From the NCBI RefSeq assembly GCF_034427655.1, contig NZ_JAXOFX010000003.1, positions 353,529 through 417,528 of the forward strand: DNA of 64,000 nucleotides. The letters run 5' to 3'. The position numbers and the translations under genes are program-made. The notes beneath the pieces were generated by a model, which saw only the letters and a program-made list of their open reading frames with translations, was not told where the DNA came from and did no database searches. Each line of letters opens with the position of its first letter. Positions within the stretch are counted from its first letter, which is position 1. The stretch is from Robertmurraya_A mangrovi. GTDB lineage: Bacteria; Bacillota; Bacilli; Bacillales; Cytobacillaceae. Shown here piece after piece: positions 24,325-32,422 of this stretch.

Positions 24325-25314
24325 TTAATTATTTACCGGCTCTTTTATAAAATCTACTTCAAACCCTAAATCAACGAGCATTTGATGATCAGAAGTACTT
24401 TCCTGACCCGCTGTTGTTAAATAATCACCAACAAAAATGGAATTAGCAGGGTAAAGACCAAAGGGTTGAAGACTTCGAAGGTTTACTTCTCGTCCCCCAG
24501 AGATTCGAATCTCTTTTGTTGGATTCATATATCTCATTAAACACAGTACCTTTAAGCAATATCTAGGATTTAGTTCATTTGTTCCTTCTAATGGAGTACC
24601 GTCGATTGCGTGTAAGAAATTCACTGGAATAGAGTCCGCATCTAAAACGCGTAAACTTTTAGCCATATCAACTACATCTTGTTTTGTTTCTCTCATCCCA
24701 ATAATAACTCCTGAGCAAGGAGAAATACCCGACTCTTTAACAATTTCTACCGTGTTAACGCGGTCTTGATATGTATGCGAGGTTGTAATGGATTCATGGT
24801 GTGATTCTGAAGTGTTTATATTGTGGTTATAACGGTCAACTCCAGCTTCTTTTAACTGGGTTGCTTGTTCCGGTTTTAATAATCCAAGACAAGCACAAAC
24901 CTTCATATTATATTTGTCTTTAATTTCTTTAACAGCAGATACAACTTCGCCAATTTCTTTGTTGCTTGGCCCTCGCCCACTCGCTACGATGCAATAGGTA
25001 CCAACATTCAGGTTGTAGGCTTGTTCTGCTCCTTTTACAATACTATCTTTATCCATCATTCTATATTTCTCAATAGGAGCTGATGAAATACTAGATTGAG
25101 AGCAATACCCACAGTTCTCAGGGCAAAGTCCGGATTTTGTATTAATAATCATATTTAGTTTTACTTTGTTTCCATAGTAGTGATGACGAATGGTATAAGC
25201 TCCATTAAGCAATTCTAAAATCTCTTCATCCTTACTATTTAAGATGCTGAGTGCTTCCTCATTTGAAAGTTCTTTCCCATTAATGACTTCCGTCGCTAAT
25301 TCCTTCCAATTCAT
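24325..25314 (-). CDS. bioB: Biotin synthase
   Basis: A 329-residue radical SAM enzyme that inserts sulfur into dethiobiotin, the last step of biotin synthesis. The radical SAM cluster motif is GLCPENCGYCSQS (CxxxCxxC). YNHNINTSESHHESITTSHTY and GREVNLRSLQPFGLYPANSI carry further family residues, including those near the [2Fe-2S] cluster. Start ATG with AAGGGGGATT upstream was preferred to a frame 16 codons longer. It lies 66 bases after bioY and is probably transcribed with it from the BirA-type promoter. No other bio synthesis genes are in the window, so earlier steps are encoded elsewhere or dethiobiotin is imported. Confidence 0.96.
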   Translation of the reverse strand: MNWKELATEVINGKELSNEEALSILNSKDEEILELLNGAYTIRHHYYGNKVKLNMIINTKSGLCPENCGYCSQSSISSAPIEKYRMMDKDSIVKGAEQAYNLNVGTYCIVASGRGPSNKEIGEVVSAVKEIKDKYNMKVCACLGLLKPEQATQLKEAGVDRYNHNINTSESHHESITTSHTYQDRVNTVEIVKESGISPCSGVIIGMRETKQDVVDMAKSLRVLDADSIPVNFLHAIDGTPLEGTNELNPRYCLKVLCLMRYMNPTKEIRISGGREVNLRSLQPFGLYPANSIFVGDYLTTAGQESTSDHQMLVDLGFEVDFIKEPVNN

Positions 25315-25380
25315 CCTGAATCCCCCTTGAAATGAATAGTTGCCCTTAATAATAAAGAGCAACTAAATTTAAAGTAATAT

Positions 25381-25974
25381 TTAGGCAGACTTTCTAAGGT
25401 GTTTGAATTGACTACGTGATAGAACGGTACGCTCTAAACGCAGGGCCATTAGACCGGCTAAAACTGATAGAATAATATCTTTTGGTAAAGGTACAACCAT
25501 CCAAGCCCATGCCATTTTATATGTAAAGCCTTCAGGAGCGGCTGCCCATAGTTTATATGCAGCGTACATCCAATTTGTTCCGAATACATAGTTAATGACC
25601 ATACCAACTAATGCTGCAAAAACATATACGCCTGCTGTTTTGTTCATTTTCTCAATGATATATCCTGTTATAAATGCAGTAAAAACATAAGAAATAATAA
25701 AGCCGAATGTTGGTTTAATGAAAATTGAGAAACCACCAGTAAATTGTGCAAAAACAGGAACACCAATCATCCCAACTAATGCGTAAACGACCATTGAGAT
25801 AGCTCCTAAGCGACTACCTAAAATAGCACCAGCTAGAAGAGCAAAAAATGTTTGCAAAGTAATTGGTACCCCACCAACTACCATAAAAGGTGCAATCGAA
25901 GTGATGTTAGCACCAACAGCCATAAGCGCAACGAACATTCCTGCTAGTGTGATGTCAATTGTCTTAAGTTTCAT
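25381..25974 (-). CDS. bioY: Biotin transporter BioY
   Basis: A 197-residue membrane protein with about six helices. KTIDITLAGMFVALMAVGAN, the GGVPITLQTFFALLAGAILG segment and GMIGVPVFAQFTGG are conserved BioY motifs. BioY is the substrate-binding S component for biotin uptake, working with the shared ECF module. GGGGGAAATTTTC precedes the chosen ATG. It is first in the bioY-bioB unit, and a BirA-type operator overlaps its promoter. Confidence 0.94.
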   Translation of the reverse strand: MKLKTIDITLAGMFVALMAVGANITSIAPFMVVGGVPITLQTFFALLAGAILGSRLGAISMVVYALVGMIGVPVFAQFTGGFSIFIKPTFGFIISYVFTAFITGYIIEKMNKTAGVYVFAALVGMVINYVFGTNWMYAAYKLWAAAPEGFTYKMAWAWMVVPLPKDIILSVLAGLMALRLERTVLSRSQFKHLRKSA

Positions 25975-26012
25975 GAAAATTTCCCCCATATAATGTTTTT
26001 CGTTACAAATAT

Positions 26013-26066
26013 AGGATAAAGGGAAATTAGATTATATGTCAACCGTAATATTAATAGAGTTAACAA
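26013..26066 (-). promoter_or_regulatory. bioYB promoter with BirA-type operator
   Basis: On the minus strand, -35 TTGACA (26037-26042) and -10 TATCCT (26013-26018) lie 18 bp apart. Overlapping the -35 is a dyad whose halves read ATGTCAACC (26036-26044) and AGTTAACAA (26058-26066) on the plus strand, close to the BirA pattern TTGTTAACC-N13/14-GGTTAACAA. Biotin-loaded BirA would repress here. The remaining bases up to 26234 show no gene. Confidence 0.72.
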
Positions 26067-26234
26067 AAAATGAAAGGGAAACGTTTATTAAAAAGAGATA
26101 AATTTATAGGATAATTTTAATTGATAGTAATATAAATGTAATTATAGGACTTAATGTAATTAAATTTAAAGAACTTAAAAGTGTACAAGTATTCATATAT
26201 AGTGAGAGATTCTTTGTGAGAGAAGGAGGTACGA

Positions 26235-26510
26235 ATGGGGCGAATATTTAACATAAGTTCATTTTACTTATCCATTATATGTTTTCTGTTAATCATGTTA
26301 GTTTCAACTACATCCATAAAAACACGCATCATAAAATGGTTTGATATTCATCCTCTTGAAATTTTGTTTTATACCTCAATAGGGATATTTGTTTCAGGAT
26401 TAATTGGATTTACAGGAGTGAACAATTGGGCTTCCGTATTAAGAGGAATATTTACTTTAGGTTTTAGTTTAACAACCGTTGTTTTTCTAGCTTATATTAT
26501 ATTTGTATAA
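26235..26510 (+). CDS. Small three-helix membrane protein, unknown function
   Basis: A 91-residue hydrophobic protein with about three membrane helices (near residues 7-24, 40-60 and 67-91). No family is recognised. A strong AGAAGGAGGT site four bases before the ATG and a terminator shortly after the stop support a real gene. The first loop contains SIKTRIIKWFDIHPLE, positively charged and thus probably inside the cell. Neighbours give no clue to its role. Confidence 0.75.
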   Translation: MGRIFNISSFYLSIICFLLIMLVSTTSIKTRIIKWFDIHPLEILFYTSIGIFVSGLIGFTGVNNWASVLRGIFTLGFSLTTVVFLAYIIFV

Positions 26511-26516
26511 ATTTTT

Positions 26517-26549
26517 GACTTGTTCGCATCATGTGAATGAGTCTTTTTT
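26517..26549 (+). terminator. Intrinsic terminator after the small membrane protein gene
   Basis: GACTTGTTC pairs with GAATGAGTC (two wobbles), followed by seven T. Confidence 0.75.
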
Positions 26550-26587
26550 TGTTTTTTGGTAAAAATAATCAAGAGGAGGTTGTGTAA

Positions 26588-27070
26588 ATGACATATTTAA
26601 TTAAGTTATCTATTACCCTTTTTGTATTGTTGATTGTACAAGGATGTAATAATGACAGGCACGATGTTTCTGCTCCACCAGAAAATGCACCGGTTAAGAC
26701 AGAGGAAGATATCACAAATGAGCAAACAAATCCTGCGCAAAACGAAGATGGTACGATGTTTAATTTTTCAAGCTTTGATTTAGATATTGAATATGAGCAA
26801 AATAAATCATATGATGCTAGCTATGAAAATGAAACGGACGAAATGGAAGCGGAAATAAAAGACCAAATAAAGGATGTCCAACTACAAGGAGACGAGGCTT
26901 TTGAAAGATTAAAACCACTGTTTCAAAAGCTGACATTCGATCAAACGACTGAAGATGAAAAAGTAATTGAAGAAGTATTAAATGTCTTTGAACTGGATTC
27001 TTCTTATAAGAAGTTTGAATTAGAAGTTGAGTTTTCTGACGGAACAGAAAAGGAGTATAAATCTTTATAA
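26588..27070 (+). CDS. YusW-like lipoprotein
   Basis: A 160-residue secreted lipoprotein. The signal peptide ends in LIVQGC, a lipobox that places the lipid on Cys20. The mature part has a flexible acidic linker (about 25-60), then a domain starting FNFSSFDLDIEYE with repeated acidic strands and a C-terminal helix, similar to the YusW-like family of Bacillus. Function unknown. AAGAGGAGGTTG lies upstream of the ATG. It is a single gene with its own terminator. Confidence 0.78.
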   Translation: MTYLIKLSITLFVLLIVQGCNNDRHDVSAPPENAPVKTEEDITNEQTNPAQNEDGTMFNFSSFDLDIEYEQNKSYDASYENETDEMEAEIKDQIKDVQLQGDEAFERLKPLFQKLTFDQTTEDEKVIEEVLNVFELDSSYKKFELEVEFSDGTEKEYKSL

Positions 27071-27086
27071 GTTTTCACGAAAAAAG

Positions 27087-27108
27087 CTTGGGTAAACCAA
27101 GTTTTTTT
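27087..27108 (+). terminator. Intrinsic terminator after the YusW-like gene
   Basis: CTTGG and CCAAG (extended by A/T pairs) form a stem followed by seven T. Confidence 0.7.
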
Positions 27109-27125
27109 GTTTTTTTTACAGCAAA

Positions 27126-27143
27126 TAAGGAATTTCCCCTATA
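27126..27143. promoter_or_regulatory. Distal G/C dyad upstream of the nitrate operon
   Basis: AAGGAATTTCCCCTATA repeats the core AATTTCCCCTA found again at 27251-27261. It lies roughly 180 bases before the inferred transcription start. Confidence 0.4.
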
Positions 27144-27189
27144 AAGTATCTTGCGTAACAAAACTGCCACAATTTCATCAAGCTTGTGC

Positions 27190-27212
27190 AAACCCTTATT
27201 TATCAAGGGTTT
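27190..27212. promoter_or_regulatory. AAACCCTT/AAGGGTTT inverted repeat
   Basis: AAACCCTT and AAGGGTTT are separated by seven bases. It could be a hairpin or a protein site. The position, among the other dyads upstream of the nitrate operon, is suggestive only. Confidence 0.4.
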
Positions 27213-27244
27213 TGGGCTAGTTTAAAATCCTTCCTTACCACCTC

Positions 27245-27282
27245 TAAGGGAATTTCCCCTACAGGATGGGGAAATCCCCCGA
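27245..27282. promoter_or_regulatory. Twin G/C-rich palindromes before the nitrate reductase operon
   Basis: TAAGGGAATTTCCCCTA (27245-27261) and ATGGGGAAATCCCCCGAT (27266-27282) are near-perfect palindromes with centres 21 bases apart, two helical turns. A -10-like TAAAAT lies at 27306-27311 with no good -35, so the promoter looks activator-dependent; the palindromes would be centred near -44 and -65. The NreC-like regulator encoded downstream is the natural candidate to bind them. Confidence 0.65.
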
Positions 27283-27345
27283 TACGTGAATTTCAGCTCC
27301 CCACCTAAAATGTAAATAAGTTAATCGTTTTGAGGAGGAGCAAAA

Positions 27346-28422
27346 ATGGAAGCAAAAATAACAGCAGCTAAACAAAAACAATCCATTAACAATGCATTTG
27401 CATCAAAATTTGCAAAATCAATGTTTTTAACCATTAGCGGACTAATCTTACTATCATTTATCGGAACAAGAATGTTTACACATGTTGACTTGAATCTTTA
27501 TGGATATATGGTCGGAACCATCGTTTTTATTGGAGGATTCTTCTATCGCTTTATCGCTTGGGGAGAAAGGCCACCAACAAAGATTATCATTAAAAAAGGA
27601 TTGAAATTACTTTTTAGAAAATCAACTCCAAAAACTTCGGTTGAGCAACTAGCAACGTATAACTTTATTTGGAACAGAGGATTGTATCGCTGGACACAAC
27701 ACATCTTGATGGGGTGGGGATGTATTATCTCTTGCCTAGTAACTTTCCCTCTAGTATTCGGTTGGATGTACTTCACGATGCCAGAGAATGGATATTACAC
27801 AGTTGTTGGCATGGGCATTGACATTATGACAATTAAAGCAGATGGTGCCTTAGGTTATCTTTTCTATAACGCTTTAAATATCTCGGCAATCATGGTTATT
27901 GCTGGTGTATGTATGGCTCTATATCGTCGCTTAAAAAATATGCAAGCAAGAGCGGAACAAAATTTCATTTACGACTTTTTACCACTTTATCTACTATTAT
28001 TCATCAGTGTGACAGGGTTAGCATTAACATTTCAAAACATGGTATTAGCGGGTTGGGGACACTCAGTTATGTCTTTAATTCACCAGTATTCAGTAATCGT
28101 AACACTCATTTATCTACCGTTCGGTAAATTAGCTCACATTCCGTTCAGACCATTAAGTGTTTTTGCTAGAAACTACCGTGAGCATTACGGAGAGCAATCA
28201 ATGAAAGAGTGTAAGGTTTGTGGAACTGAGTTTGTTTCATCAGAACAATCAAATGATGTAGTTGAAGTTTTAGGAATGAATCATATGGAATTTAAAAAGG
28301 AAGATCACCATCTTGCAGAGCTATGTCTTCCTTGTCGCAGAAAGTATCGTATCTCGGTATTCTCTGGATTCCCTACACATGAAGTGAAGGTCAAGGAGGC
28401 TAATCAAAATGCAAAAGGCTAA
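27346..28422 (+). CDS. Membrane cytochrome b subunit of a nitrate reductase complex
   Basis: A 358-residue membrane protein with about six helices (near 27-45, 52-71, 119-145, 167-191, 206-228, 243-264). Histidines within or at helix ends (WTQHILMGWG, GWGHSVMSLIHQYS, LAHIPF) could hold hemes, and the general form resembles NarI/HdrE-type quinol-oxidising cytochromes. The cytoplasmic tail holds two Cys pairs, CKVC at about 289-292 and CLPC at about 327-330, likely a zinc or rubredoxin-like site. It opens the operon after a GAGGAGGAG site and overlaps the molybdenum subunit gene by 14 bases. I infer that it feeds quinol electrons to that subunit. The exact family name is not certain. Confidence 0.78.
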   Translation: MEAKITAAKQKQSINNAFASKFAKSMFLTISGLILLSFIGTRMFTHVDLNLYGYMVGTIVFIGGFFYRFIAWGERPPTKIIIKKGLKLLFRKSTPKTSVEQLATYNFIWNRGLYRWTQHILMGWGCIISCLVTFPLVFGWMYFTMPENGYYTVVGMGIDIMTIKADGALGYLFYNALNISAIMVIAGVCMALYRRLKNMQARAEQNFIYDFLPLYLLLFISVTGLALTFQNMVLAGWGHSVMSLIHQYSVIVTLIYLPFGKLAHIPFRPLSVFARNYREHYGEQSMKECKVCGTEFVSSEQSNDVVEVLGMNHMEFKKEDHHLAELCLPCRRKYRISVFSGFPTHEVKVKEANQNAKG

Positions 28423-30568
28423 ACATATAGAAAATTTACATCATCCAAATGAAAAGCTAGTTAAAACGCACTGTAGTTATTGCGGAATGCAATGTGGAAT
28501 GAACTTACGTGTAAATACAAAGACAAATCAAATTATTGGTGTTGAACCTAGATACGAATGGCCAGTAACGAATGGAAAAATGTGTCCAAAAGGTGTTACG
28601 GCTTACCAACAAGTTAATCATAAAGATCGTATTTTAAAACCGCTTATTCGCGATGATCAATCGTTAAAAGGAACGAAAGATGGATTCCGTGAAGCTACTT
28701 GGGAAGAAGCGTATAGCTTAATTGTAGCTAACTTCCAGAAGCTGCAACAAGAATACGGAAAAGATTCACTAGGAGTTTTCAGTGGCGTATCGATGACAAA
28801 CGAAAAATGTTATTTAACAGGTAAATTCGCTCGAGTTGCATTAGGAACTAGATATATTGATTACAATGGTCGCTTCTGTATGTCGAGTGCAGCTGGTGGG
28901 TTTATGAGAACATTCGGTGTTGACCGCGGTTCAACTCTACCTTGGTCAGATATTAATGAAACAGATTGCTTGTTCATTGCCGGAAGTAATACAGCTGAAT
29001 GTCATCCAACTTCAATGTTTAGAATTTGGGCTGTACAAGAAAGAGGAGGCTATTTAATCGTTGTTGACCCTCGTGAAACACCGATTGCAAGAAGAGCGGA
29101 CCTTCACTTAGATATACGCCCAGGAACAGATTTAGCATTAGCAAACGGAATTGTTAACTTACTTATCCAAAATGGGCATATTGATCAAGATTTCATCGAT
29201 AAACACACAAACGGTTTTGAAGAAACAATGGAATTAGTAAAAGAGTTCACTCCAGAATATACAAGTGAAATAACAGGGGTAGCTCCGGAAAAAATTATTC
29301 GTGCAGCTGAACTATACGGAAAAGCACCAAATGCTGTTGTCATGTTCGCTCGCGGAATTGAACAACAACATAAAGGAGTAGATAACGTCTCAGCCTATTC
29401 TAATATGGCACTTGTTACAGGTAAAATTGGTCGTCCGAAATCAGGAGTCGCAACATTTACTGGCCAAGGTAATGGTCAAGGTGGACGTGAGCATGGTCAA
29501 AAAGCAGACGCTCTACCAGGTTACCGTAAAATCGCTAACCCACAACATGTCAAAGAAGTATGTGACGTATGGGGGATCACACCAGAAGAAATGCCACAAG
29601 CTGGGGTTTCCGCATATGAAATGTTTGAATTAATGGATCAAAAAGTGATTCGTGGGCTGTACTTATTATGTTCGAACCCAGCTGTATCAGCACCAAATTT
29701 AAACTTTGTAAGAAAAGCAATGAAAGACTTAGACTTTATGGTTTGTTCAGATTTCTATCTATCAGAATCAGCTGAGTTTGCAGACGTTATTTTACCGGCT
29801 ACAACTTGGGCTGAAGACGAAGGAACGGTTACAAATATTGAAGGTCGTATTATTAAAATTAACAAAGCTCAAGAGCCATTAGGAGAATCAAAGACAGACT
29901 GGGAAATGCAAGTTGAACTTGCTGAACGATTGGGTAGAGGGAAGTATTTCTCACACTTAAAAACAGCAAAAGATGTCGGTGATGAATTCCGCTTAGCAAC
30001 AAAAGGAGGCTATGCCGATTATTACGGAGCTACCTGGGATAAAATCGAGAAGCAAGATGGAGTATTCTGGCCTTGTAAGGATGCGGAGGATGAAGGAACA
30101 CCTCATATGTTCTTAGATAAACAATTCTATCATCCAGACAAAAAAGCAAAAATTTGTGCCTTACCGTACCGTCCACCAGCGGAAGAACCTTGTGCAGAGT
30201 ATCCGCTTCGGTTAACGACTGGCCGCGTCGTTTATCACTACTTATCTGGTAATCAGACGAGACGAATTCAGTTCTTACTTGATATGTGTCCAGAACCATA
30301 TGTAGAAGTTCATCCGGAAACAGCAGCTAAATATAACATTCAGCACGAAGAGTACATCCGTCTATATACTCGACGTGGAGAAGCTAAATATAAAGTGAAA
30401 ATTACAGAAGCGATACGTAAGGATACAGTGTTTGTACCGTATCATTTCGGTCATGATGACTCTATTAATCTACTAACAATCGCAGCACTTGATCCAATGT
30501 CACGTATGCCTGAATTTAAGGCTTGTGCAGCACAAATTGTAAAACTAGAAACAAAGAAGGTGCAATAA
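28409..30568 (+). CDS. Molybdopterin nitrate reductase catalytic subunit (NasA/NapA-like)
   Basis: A 719-residue bis-MGD molybdoenzyme. Cys22, Cys25, Cys29 and Cys59 (HCSYCGMQCGM, GKMCPKG) bind one [4Fe-4S] cluster. The motif YNGRFCMSS places a Cys near residue 157 as molybdenum ligand, as in assimilatory NasA/NarB and periplasmic NapA, and unlike the Asp of NarG. TGQGNGQGGREHGQKAD and the late PYHFGHDDSINLLT are also Nas/Nap-like. There is no Tat signal, so it should act in the cytoplasm. Length is close to NarB. The neighbours (membrane cytochrome b, ferredoxin, Rieske, NarK, Nre-type sensors) suggest respiratory nitrate reduction, although an assimilatory role or another oxo-anion cannot be excluded. 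Confidence 0.85.
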   Translation: MQKAKHIENLHHPNEKLVKTHCSYCGMQCGMNLRVNTKTNQIIGVEPRYEWPVTNGKMCPKGVTAYQQVNHKDRILKPLIRDDQSLKGTKDGFREATWEEAYSLIVANFQKLQQEYGKDSLGVFSGVSMTNEKCYLTGKFARVALGTRYIDYNGRFCMSSAAGGFMRTFGVDRGSTLPWSDINETDCLFIAGSNTAECHPTSMFRIWAVQERGGYLIVVDPRETPIARRADLHLDIRPGTDLALANGIVNLLIQNGHIDQDFIDKHTNGFEETMELVKEFTPEYTSEITGVAPEKIIRAAELYGKAPNAVVMFARGIEQQHKGVDNVSAYSNMALVTGKIGRPKSGVATFTGQGNGQGGREHGQKADALPGYRKIANPQHVKEVCDVWGITPEEMPQAGVSAYEMFELMDQKVIRGLYLLCSNPAVSAPNLNFVRKAMKDLDFMVCSDFYLSESAEFADVILPATTWAEDEGTVTNIEGRIIKINKAQEPLGESKTDWEMQVELAERLGRGKYFSHLKTAKDVGDEFRLATKGGYADYYGATWDKIEKQDGVFWPCKDAEDEGTPHMFLDKQFYHPDKKAKICALPYRPPAEEPCAEYPLRLTTGRVVYHYLSGNQTRRIQFLLDMCPEPYVEVHPETAAKYNIQHEEYIRLYTRRGEAKYKVKITEAIRKDTVFVPYHFGHDDSINLLTIAALDPMSRMPEFKACAAQIVKLETKKVQ

Positions 30569-31129
30569 ATGAAGAAGAGGCTTTATTTAGAACTTGAAAA
30601 CTGTATAGGATGCCGTTCTTGTCTAGCTGCATGTACACAGTGTGGTGGTCATGAGGAAAGAAACAGAAACTACGTGTACGATGTGAATCCACTTGTTAAC
30701 AGACAAACAATGCCACTCATGTGCCTTCATTGTGTGAATCCAGCATGTGCGAGAAGCTGTCCGGCTCAAGCAATTCAAATACACGAAACAGGTGCAGTAT
30801 TATCAGCGTTAGTTGAGAAATGTATCGGATGTCAAAACTGTACGATTGCGTGTCCATACGGAATTCCTAAATTTGATACAGAACAAAACTTAATGTATAA
30901 GTGCGACTTATGTATCGACCGTACAAAAGATGGAATTCCTCCGATGTGTGCAAGTGTATGTCCAACAGACACTTTACAATGGTTAACCGATGAAGAAATT
31001 GAAGCTAAAAGAAAGAAATTTAATCTAGATAACGATAAATGGGTAACAAGCATGCCTTATCTAGAAGGAGAAACAAATGTAAAAGTCAATCTCCCTGGTA
31101 TTTTACAGGGTATCACAAAGCTATTCTAG
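30569..31129 (+). CDS. Four-cluster ferredoxin subunit (DmsB/NrfC-like)
   Basis: A 186-residue electron-transfer protein. Four Cys groups are visible: CIGCRSCLAACTQC, CLHCVNPACARSCP, CIGCQNCTIACPYG and CDLCIDRTKDG with the following CASVCP, enough for four [4Fe-4S] clusters as in DmsB and NrfC. It has no export signal and so sits in the cytoplasm, between the membrane cytochrome b and the molybdenum subunit. The ATG follows the previous stop without a gap, with AGAAGGTG upstream. Electron transfer within the complex is an inference from gene order and subunit type. Confidence 0.88.
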   Translation: MKKRLYLELENCIGCRSCLAACTQCGGHEERNRNYVYDVNPLVNRQTMPLMCLHCVNPACARSCPAQAIQIHETGAVLSALVEKCIGCQNCTIACPYGIPKFDTEQNLMYKCDLCIDRTKDGIPPMCASVCPTDTLQWLTDEEIEAKRKKFNLDNDKWVTSMPYLEGETNVKVNLPGILQGITKLF

Positions 31130-31140
31130 GAGGGATTTCC

Positions 31141-31665
31141 ATGAACGATAAAAATAATAAAATCCCCTTTAACGAAGATAATTATACACACAACATTGAT
31201 CGAAATAATGAAAGAAGATTAGATCGACGTGGGTTTATGAAGACTCTAGTGGGGGCTGCAGGAGTATTCGCTATTTCCTCTCTCCCATGGGGGGCTGTGG
31301 CAGCAAAGGAATTAATGGGGTTAGGAGATAAAGAGTATCCACACAAGAAAATAACAGATGTGAAAGCCATTCCTATAGGAAATGCAGTAGATTTCAAGTT
31401 TCCTGGTGAACATGACGATGCGATTCTGATTCGCTTATCTGAGGATAAGTATGTAGCCTATCAATCTGCTTGTACACATTTGCGCTGTCCTGTTTTCTGG
31501 GAAAAAGAGAAGGGTGAAATGATTTGTCCATGTCACCACGGTAAATTTGATGTGAACACAGGAGCACCAACAGCAGGTCCTCCAAGACGTCCTCTACCGG
31601 AAATTCAGGTGCAAGTGGAAAATGGAGCGGTTTACGCAGTTAGGGTGAAACGTTATGAAGTCTAA
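31141..31665 (+). CDS. Tat-exported Rieske iron-sulfur protein
   Basis: A 174-residue protein. A twin-arginine motif RRGFMKTLVGAAG lies near residue 30 and is followed by a hydrophobic stretch that may remain as an anchor. The Rieske [2Fe-2S] site is complete: CTHLRCPV with Cys and His, then CPCHHGKFD with the second Cys and His pair, and the GPPRRPL loop near the end. Proteins of this type take electrons from quinol on the outer face of the membrane, for example in cytochrome bc complexes and in haloarchaeal Nar. The ATG after GGAGGGATTTCC was preferred to a longer frame overlapping the ferredoxin gene. An outer-face Rieske partner with a cytoplasmic catalytic subunit is unusual. Confidence 0.9.
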   Translation: MNDKNNKIPFNEDNYTHNIDRNNERRLDRRGFMKTLVGAAGVFAISSLPWGAVAAKELMGLGDKEYPHKKITDVKAIPIGNAVDFKFPGEHDDAILIRLSEDKYVAYQSACTHLRCPVFWEKEKGEMICPCHHGKFDVNTGAPTAGPPRRPLPEIQVQVENGAVYAVRVKRYEV

Positions 31666-31846
31666 ATACTTTGGAATTACAGCACTACTAGTGATTTTAA
31701 TGCTTAACATCATTTTTACTCAAAAAATGGTACATCAATATTATTTTGAAAACTATACAAACTCTATTATTCTTGCTGGATTAAACATTTTACTATTTCC
31801 AATTGCTATCTTGATCTTCAAAAAAGATCAAAAGGGTGTGAAATAA
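31655..31846 (+). CDS. Small two-helix membrane protein of the nitrate operon
   Basis: A 63-residue protein with two hydrophobic helices (about 6-21 and 37-54, FGITALLVILMLNII and NSIILAGLNILLFPIAILIF) and a Lys-rich tail. The ATG overlaps the end of the Rieske gene by 11 bases, with AGGGTGAAAC upstream. No family is recognised. Its position suggests a small structural part or anchor for the nitrate reductase membrane module. Confidence 0.72.
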   Translation: MKSKYFGITALLVILMLNIIFTQKMVHQYYFENYTNSIILAGLNILLFPIAILIFKKDQKGVK

Positions 31847-32158
31847 ATGAACAATGAAACATATTTAGATTTTTGCTTTGTGAAGCCGTCTACTGAAAAC
31901 TTTTCTAAGGAAATTGACAACATTCTGTCAGAAGTATTTAAGAATGTTCGTGTTAATTGGTATCTAGAAGAAAAGTCGATAGAAGGGGCACAAGTGGTTG
32001 TAGCTGAAGTAAAAGGGATGAGTCGTTTTGATTCGGAAGATGATGTGATTACTCATTTAGAAAAAAACGGCGGCGAAGAGTTTTGGAATTATCTACAAGG
32101 CTATCAATTATATGTTTATTCAAATCGAAAAGGGTGTGGAAGTTGTGGAAACCATTAA
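31847..32158 (+). CDS. Unknown protein of the nitrate operon with C-terminal CGSC
   Basis: A 103-residue soluble protein that I do not recognise. It begins immediately after the preceding stop, with AAAGGGTGTG as ribosome site. A mixed alpha/beta fold seems likely. The C-terminus ends in KGCGSCGNH, a CxxC that could bind a metal or be redox active. Placement between the membrane subunit and narK makes an assembly or maturation role thinkable, comparable to NarJ, which is absent here, but no NarJ similarity is seen. Confidence 0.65.
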   Translation: MNNETYLDFCFVKPSTENFSKEIDNILSEVFKNVRVNWYLEEKSIEGAQVVVAEVKGMSRFDSEDDVITHLEKNGGEEFWNYLQGYQLYVYSNRKGCGSCGNH

Positions 32159-32420
32159 TTTAGAAAGTCTACAAGAATATGTTTCTACAGCTGTAGACAT
32201 TTCTATTCAAGATAAAAACGGAGAAGAAAAGGCTCCTTACATTAGAAAAAGTTTAGTGAAGTTAGAAACTTGCCCAGATGATACTCATCTCCGCATTTTC
32301 TTTGATCATAAAAGATTCTTTGCTGTTCCATTAACATCGAAAGTTACCATGAACAAAGATGAATGGATCGCCTTTGATACATTTAGTGAATTATATTACG
32401 TCATCAGAAAGGTAGATTAA
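32145..32420 (+). CDS. Unknown small protein of the nitrate operon
   Basis: A 91-residue soluble protein without a recognised family. GTG 32145 was chosen because an AAAGGGTG site lies suitably upstream and it overlaps the previous gene by only 14 bases. An ATG 11 codons earlier is possible and would overlap by 47 bases. Features are the motif APYIRKSLVKLETCPDDTHL and a C-terminal strand-rich part (KVTMNKDEWIAFDTF). It is followed by narK after two bases and so is clearly a member of the operon. Confidence 0.62.
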   Translation: METINLESLQEYVSTAVDISIQDKNGEEKAPYIRKSLVKLETCPDDTHLRIFFDHKRFFAVPLTSKVTMNKDEWIAFDTFSELYYVIRKVD

Positions 32421-32422
32421 TC

